A stretch of DNA of 60,626 nucleotides from an uncultured Oscillospiraceae bacterium (GTDB lineage Bacteria > Bacillota > Clostridia > Oscillospirales > Acutalibacteraceae). Position 1 is the stretch's first letter, and each line of letters begins with the position of its first letter. This document shows positions 56,493-60,626 of this stretch, piece by piece. A program made the translations under genes and the position numbers. The notes under the pieces are model-generated. The model was not told the origin of the DNA. It searched no databases and saw nothing but the letters and a program-made list of their open reading frames with translations. Where the stretch lies: assembly GCA_900548545.1 (NCBI GenBank), contig URKX01000011.1:1-60626 (forward strand), read 5' to 3'.

Positions 56493-56855
56493 ATGGCTCA
56501 AACAAAAACCGATTCCCAAGGGGCGTTCATTTTCGCCCACCAGGAGATCGTGGAGCGCGTGAACCAAGCAATGCCCCCTGAAGAAACCTTGTTTGACCTG
56601 GCAGAGCTTTTCAAGGTGTTTGGCGATTCGACCCGCGTTAAGATCCTCTATGTGCTGTTCGAGTCGGAAATGTGCGTGTGTGATATTGCACAGCTGCTGG
56701 GGATGACCCAGTCCGCCATCTCCCACCAATTACAGGTGCTGAAAAAAAGCAAGTTGGTAAAGTCCCTTCGGAAGGGGAAAACCGTGTTTTACTCCCTGGC
56801 AGATGACCACGTGCGCACAATTTTCGGCCAAGGGATGGAACACGTCGCCGAGTGA
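56493..56855 (+). CDS. ArsR/SmtB-family metal-responsive repressor
   Basis: The product has 120 residues. The winged helix has LAELFKVFGDSTRVKILYVL, MCVCDIAQLLGMTQSAISHQ and LRKGKTVFYSLADDH. The Cys pair in EMCVCDIAQ is the alpha-3 (ArsR/CadC-like) metal site; DDHVRTIFGQGMEHV at the end carries the alpha-5-type Asp/His ligands seen in SmtB and CzrA. The likely effectors are Zn or Cd. ATG 56493 follows AAAGGATG. Confidence 0.93.
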   Translation: MAQTKTDSQGAFIFAHQEIVERVNQAMPPEETLFDLAELFKVFGDSTRVKILYVLFESEMCVCDIAQLLGMTQSAISHQLQVLKKSKLVKSLRKGKTVFYSLADDHVRTIFGQGMEHVAE

Positions 56856-56915
56856 CCTGCAATTTTTGCTGTCAGCTGCCTCGGCGGCAATTCTTGAGAG
56901 AAGGATTTGAGAGTG

Positions 56916-58778
56916 ATGACTAAAAAAGAAAAGACCATGTTGGTTCGGATCGCTGTCAGTGCGGTGCTGCTCATTGCCGCTGTGCTGGTCCCCTATGAGG
57001 GGGTATGGCGCTTTCTGCTGTTTTTCCCGGCCTACTTCGTCATTGGCTGGGATGTGCTGTGGCGGGCTGTTCGCAACATTGCCCACGGCCAGGTATTCGA
57101 CGAAAATTTTTTGATGGCGCTGGCCACAGTGGGGGCGTTTTGCACCGGCTTTTTTGGCCAAGGGGAATATCCTGAAGCCGTGTTTGTCATGCTGTTTTAC
57201 CAAGTAGGAGAGCTTTTCCAGAATTATGCGGTGGGCCGATCCCGAAAATCCATTGCCGAACTGATGGACATCCGTCCTGATTATGCCAACGTGGAACGGG
57301 AGGGAAAACTTGTCCAGGTGGATCCGGAGGAAGTGGCTGTAGGGGATGTTATCACGGTAAAGGCTGGAGAGCGGGTCCCTCTGGACGGTGTGGTGCTGGA
57401 GGGCACTTCCATGGTGAACACCTCTGCCCTCACTGGGGAGAGCGTCCCGCGGGAGGTGCGTCCCGGTGATGACGTAATCAGCGGCTGTGTCAACCAGAGC
57501 GGCCTGCTGCGGGTGCGGGTAACCAAGGTGTTTGGCGAGTCCACCGTGGCCAAGATCCTGGACTTGGTGGAAAACTCCAGCAGCAAAAAGGCACGGGCCG
57601 AAAGCTTCATCACCAAGTTTGCCCGGTACTATACCCCCGTGGTGGTGATTGGCGCCGCGGTGCTGGCCTTGGTGCCGCCCCTGTTTGTGGGCAACTGGGC
57701 CGGTTGGATTGAGAAAGCCCTGATTTTCCTGGTGGTTTCCTGCCCGTGTGCCTTGGTCATCTCCGTGCCCCTGTCTTTCTTCGGGGGTATTGGCGGGGCT
57801 TCCCGCCAGGGCATCTTGGTGAAGGGCGGAAACTATTTGGAAGTCCTGGCCAATACGGAAATGGTAGTCTTTGATAAAACCGGCACCTTGACAAAGGGTG
57901 TTTTCAACGTCACAGCGATCCATCCTCAGGAATGCGCCAAGGGCAGCCTGCTGGAAATGGCCGCCTTGGCAGAGAGCTATTCCGACCACCCCATTTCCCG
58001 CTCCTTAAAGGAGGCCTATGGCAAAGAGATCGACGAAAGCCGGGTGGGCCAGGTGGAAGAACTGTCCGGCCGGGGGGTGTGTGCCCAGGTAGACGGGAAA
58101 ACTGTCTGCGCGGGCAACGATAAACTGATGGATTCCATCGGTGTCAAGTGGCGTCCCTGCCACCATGTGGGGACCATCGTCCATGTGGCGGTGGATGGCC
58201 AGTATCTGGGGCATATCGTCATCTCCGATGAGGTGAAGGACGATGCCAAACAGGCCGTTTCTGCCTTGAAAGCCCAGGGGGTGCGGAAAACGGTGATGCT
58301 TACCGGCGATGCGAAAACCGTTGGGGAGGCCGTGGCCCGCGACCTGGGATTGGACGAAGTCCATACCCAGCTGCTCCCCGGGGAAAAAGTGGCTAAGGTG
58401 GAGGCCCTGTTGGAGCAGAAATCAAGCAAAGGGAAGCTGGCTTTTGTGGGGGATGGTATCAATGACGCCCCGGTCCTTTCCCGGGCGGATATCGGCATCG
58501 CCATGGGCGCCTTGGGCAGTGATGCCGCTATTGAGGCCGCCGACATCGTTTTGATGGACGACAAACCTTCGAAGATCGCCCTGGCCATGCAGATCTCCAA
58601 ACGCACCCTGCGGATCGTCCGGCAGAACATCGTGTTTGCCCTGGCGGTGAAAATCGTGGTGCTTGCGCTCACCCCCTTTGGGCTGTCCAATATGTGGGAG
58701 GCCGTTTTTGCCGACGTGGGTGTGATGGTGATTGCCATATTAAATGCTTCCCGGGCCTTGAAAGCGGGAAAGAAATAA
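56916..58778 (+). CDS. heavy-metal P1B-type ATPase (Zn/Cd/Pb type)
   Basis: The product has 620 residues. The phosphorylation site is VVFDKTGTLTKG, the membrane metal site SCPCALV, the actuator TGES, and the ATP-binding HP is in SDHPISRSL. There is no N-terminal heavy-metal domain; the protein begins in the membrane region. With a SmtB-type repressor upstream it most likely exports Zn or Cd. ATG 56916 follows AAGGA. Co-transcribed with the repressor. Confidence 0.95.
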   Translation: MTKKEKTMLVRIAVSAVLLIAAVLVPYEGVWRFLLFFPAYFVIGWDVLWRAVRNIAHGQVFDENFLMALATVGAFCTGFFGQGEYPEAVFVMLFYQVGELFQNYAVGRSRKSIAELMDIRPDYANVEREGKLVQVDPEEVAVGDVITVKAGERVPLDGVVLEGTSMVNTSALTGESVPREVRPGDDVISGCVNQSGLLRVRVTKVFGESTVAKILDLVENSSSKKARAESFITKFARYYTPVVVIGAAVLALVPPLFVGNWAGWIEKALIFLVVSCPCALVISVPLSFFGGIGGASRQGILVKGGNYLEVLANTEMVVFDKTGTLTKGVFNVTAIHPQECAKGSLLEMAALAESYSDHPISRSLKEAYGKEIDESRVGQVEELSGRGVCAQVDGKTVCAGNDKLMDSIGVKWRPCHHVGTIVHVAVDGQYLGHIVISDEVKDDAKQAVSALKAQGVRKTVMLTGDAKTVGEAVARDLGLDEVHTQLLPGEKVAKVEALLEQKSSKGKLAFVGDGINDAPVLSRADIGIAMGALGSDAAIEAADIVLMDDKPSKIALAMQISKRTLRIVRQNIVFALAVKIVVLALTPFGLSNMWEAVFADVGVMVIAILNASRALKAGKK

Positions 58779-58796
58779 TTTACAATACAGTGGGTA

Positions 58797-58862
58797 CCCT
58801 GAATAGGGGAAGGGCCAGCCTGGGGGAAGTTCCTGTGGGGGAACGCCCCCGGGCTGACGGCA
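58797..58862 (+). other. strong RNA hairpin upstream of sufC
   Basis: AGCCTGGGGG (58817-58826) pairs with CCCCCGGGCT (58846-58855) over 10 bp, enclosing GTTCC/GGAAC (58829-58833 and 58840-58844). CCCT/AGGG (58797-58808) precedes it, and GACGGCAACC follows. No T run follows, so it is not a simple terminator. It does not fit a riboswitch that I can name. Confidence 0.5.
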
Positions 58863-58886
58863 ACCGGAATGAAAGGAGAAGGCAGT

Positions 58887-59612
58887 ATGCTGGAACTGCA
58901 ACATATTTCCTGGACCGCCCCGGGCGGCAACCAGGTTTTGCGGGATGTGAGCCTAACCATCCCGGAAGGGAAGCTTACGGTGATCACCGGGCCCAATGGC
59001 GGGGGAAAGACCACCTTGGCCAAGATCATCGCGGGCATTGAAACGCCGGACAGCGGCAAGATTCTTTTGGACGGTCAAGATATCACAGAGCTGGATGTGA
59101 CCCAGCGGGCCAAAGCGGGGGTCAGTTTTGCCTTCCAGCAGCCTGTGCGCTTCAAGGGGTTTACCGTGCGCCGGCTGTTGGAGCTGTCTGCCGGGCAAAA
59201 GCTCCCCACGGACAAACTCTGTGAAATGCTGGGCCGGGTGGGGCTTTGCGGCCGGGAGTATATCAACCGGGAGGTGGACGCCACCCTTTCCGGCGGCGAG
59301 ATCAAGCGTATTGAGATCGCCACCGTGCTGGCCCGCAAAGGTTCCATGCTGCTGTTTGATGAACCGGAAGCCGGCATTGATCTGTGGAGTTTTGCCCGCC
59401 TGACCGAAACATTCAGCGCACTGCACAGCAAGCGCGAAGCCACTATGATTATCATTTCCCATCAGGAACGCATCATCGGCTTGGCCGACGAAATCGTTGT
59501 AATCGCCGGCGGCTGCATCCGCCATCGCGGCGACCGGGAAACCATCCTCCCCCTGATCCTGTCCAACACAACGGGCGGCTGCGCCCTCGGAAAGGAGTGC
59601 TCCATCAAATGA
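58887..59612 (+). CDS. sufC: Fe-S cluster assembly ATPase SufC
   Basis: The product has 241 residues. Walker A GPNGGGKTTLAKIIAG, signature LSGGEIKRIEIATVL and Walker B MLLFDEPEAGIDLWS match SufC. It powers the SufBCD scaffold. ATG 58887 follows AAAGGAG. It overlaps the SufBD gene by ATGA. sufS and sufU are not in the window. Confidence 0.93.
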   Translation: MLELQHISWTAPGGNQVLRDVSLTIPEGKLTVITGPNGGGKTTLAKIIAGIETPDSGKILLDGQDITELDVTQRAKAGVSFAFQQPVRFKGFTVRRLLELSAGQKLPTDKLCEMLGRVGLCGREYINREVDATLSGGEIKRIEIATVLARKGSMLLFDEPEAGIDLWSFARLTETFSALHSKREATMIIISHQERIIGLADEIVVIAGGCIRHRGDRETILPLILSNTTGGCALGKECSIK

Positions 59613-60559
59613 GCGAACTGGACAAGCAAATCGATGCACTGGACGCAGTGGACGCACAACTGCTGGAAAAAATCGCCGATCTGGTTGGCAAGCCGGTAGG
59701 TGCGCTGAATATCCGCAAAAATGGCGGCTGTGCCGCCCGCACCAGCACTGAACACATCAAAATCGATCCCCGCACTGACGGCCACGCGGGCATCGATATC
59801 CATATCCTGCCCGGTACCAAGGGCGAGACCTGCCACATTCCCGTCGTGATGACCAAGACAGATCTCACAGATGCTGTATACAATGATTTTTATGTGGGTG
59901 AGGATTGCGATGTCACCATTGTGGCCGGCTGCGGGATCCACAACAACGGCTGCGGCAAAACACAGCACGACGGCATTCATACCTTCCACATCGGCAAAAA
60001 CTCCCGCGTGCACTATATTGAGAAACATTACGGCGAAGGCGACGGCAACGGCCAAAACGTAATGAACCCTCAAACCGTCGTTTATCTGGCTGAAGGCGCT
60101 TCCATGCAGATGGACACTGCCCAGATCGGCGGCATCGACTCCACCAAACGCTATACTCGCTTTGAATGCGCCGACCGGGCCGAAGCTGTGGTTATGGAAC
60201 GTCTGCTGACCCATGGCAGCCAGAGCGCTCATTCCGATATGGACATCGTGCTCAACGGAAAGGACGCCAAAGGCCGCGTCACGTCCCGCAGTGTAGCCAA
60301 AGGCGCTTCTCGTCAGGTGTTTCACCCTAATCTGGTGGGCAACAGCGCCTGCTTTGGCCACGTGCAATGCGACTCCATTATCATGGACGAAGCCCATGTG
60401 GAGTCTATCCCTGCGCTGACCGCTAACAATACTGACGCCCAGCTGATCCATGAGGCCGCCATTGGTAAAATCGCCGGAGACCAGCTGCTCAAGCTGATGA
60501 CCCTGGGCTTGACGGAAGAAGAAGCTGAGGAGCGCATTCTGAAAGGATTTCTTGCATGA
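59609..60559 (+). CDS. SufB/SufD-type Fe-S scaffold protein
   Basis: The product has 316 residues, shorter than a classical SufB. Motifs GKNSRVHYIEKHYGEG, DIVLNGKDAKGRVTSRSVAK and VGNSACFGHVQCDSIIMDEA are the beta-helix core of SufB/D; IHEAAIGKIAGDQLLKLMTL and GLTEEEAEERILKGFL form the C-terminal end. A single SufBD with SufC is the minimal SUF of many Clostridia. The start overlaps sufC by ATGA, and the next GT2 start overlaps its stop by ATGA. Confidence 0.9.
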   Translation: MSELDKQIDALDAVDAQLLEKIADLVGKPVGALNIRKNGGCAARTSTEHIKIDPRTDGHAGIDIHILPGTKGETCHIPVVMTKTDLTDAVYNDFYVGEDCDVTIVAGCGIHNNGCGKTQHDGIHTFHIGKNSRVHYIEKHYGEGDGNGQNVMNPQTVVYLAEGASMQMDTAQIGGIDSTKRYTRFECADRAEAVVMERLLTHGSQSAHSDMDIVLNGKDAKGRVTSRSVAKGASRQVFHPNLVGNSACFGHVQCDSIIMDEAHVESIPALTANNTDAQLIHEAAIGKIAGDQLLKLMTLGLTEEEAEERILKGFLA

Positions 60560-60626
60560 AACTGATTTCATTTACCGTTCCCTGTTACAATTCCGCCGCC
60601 TATATGCACATCTGCATCGACTCTTT
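60556..60626 (+). CDS. family 2 glycosyltransferase, 5' end only
   Basis: The frame starts at ATG 60556, overlapping the SufBD stop, and reads MKLISFTVPCYNSAAYMHIC before the window ends. The first residues match the GT2 at 15150 (MKLLSVTVPCFNSQDYMRHC) closely, so it is a paralogue. Translational coupling to the SUF genes is unexpected. Confidence 0.85.
   Translation, partial: MKLISFTVPCYNSAAYMHICIDS

Overview
The window looks like chromosomal DNA of an endospore-forming Clostridia, most likely in the Oscillospirales/Ruminococcaceae range. That is inferred from a G+C-rich Gram-positive gene set that includes a SigK half, SpoVAE, a SleB-type hydrolase, a collagen-like protein and a class-3 ProRS. 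No rRNA gene is present to fix the taxonomy. No tRNA, rRNA or CRISPR array was seen.

Region 1 (1-9269) is A+T-rich and foreign. It is the right part of an integrated element whose left end lies outside the window. It ends with a large serine recombinase (7440-9269), and its stop codon overlaps an AATGA core. The next codons are in frame with the C-terminal half of the mother-cell sporulation sigma factor SigK. This is the layout of the Bacillus subtilis and Clostridioides difficile skin elements, which split sigK at the same Asn-Glu-Ile-Leu-Met point. Inside the element, a 5.4-kb cassette bounded by 29-bp inverted repeats (437-465 and 5841-5869) carries a STAND (NB-ARC plus TPR) ATPase with an HNH-type nuclease, a DUF4143 ATPase and an XRE regulator. 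Outside the cassette are a truncated parM, an apparent transposase tail and tnpV. The combination suggests a skin-type element that carries defence-like cargo.

Region 2 (9270-32350) is G+C-rich core genome. It holds a YoaK-type membrane protein, spoVAE, a small sigma-4-like operon, a cell-envelope cluster (arylsulfotransferase-like protein, GT2, UDP-galactopyranose mutase), a SprT protease, rpsF-ssb-rpsR, galU, prfB, a collagen-like protein, an NfeD/SPFH pair, a sugar epimerase plus Gfo/Idh/MocA pair, proS and acpP.

Region 3 (32358-40874) is an aromatic amino acid cluster: aroE-aroK, then aroF-tyrA-aroB-aroA-aroC-pheA. Together these cover every shikimate, Phe and Tyr step encoded here except dehydroquinase (aroD/aroQ). 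Between aroK and aroF lies a leader with a 39-codon peptide holding Phe, Tyr-Tyr-Tyr, Phe, Phe-Phe and Trp codons. A nested RNA fold and a terminator follow, and a segment inside the peptide gene can pair with the terminator arm. This looks like ribosome-mediated attenuation of the aromatic operon.

Region 4 (40906-60626) holds a GNAT, a SleB-like hydrolase, feoA-feoB-FeoB-associated protein, coaX behind a duplicated promoter segment, a flippase-like protein, a family-4 UDG, pduL, an APH-like kinase, prfC, a PAP2-like protein, queH, an amidohydrolase, a putative PD-(D/E)XK nuclease with winged helix, a VanZ-RDD fusion, an ArsR/SmtB repressor with a metal P-type ATPase, sufC-sufBD behind a strong RNA hairpin, and a GT2 gene cut by the window end.
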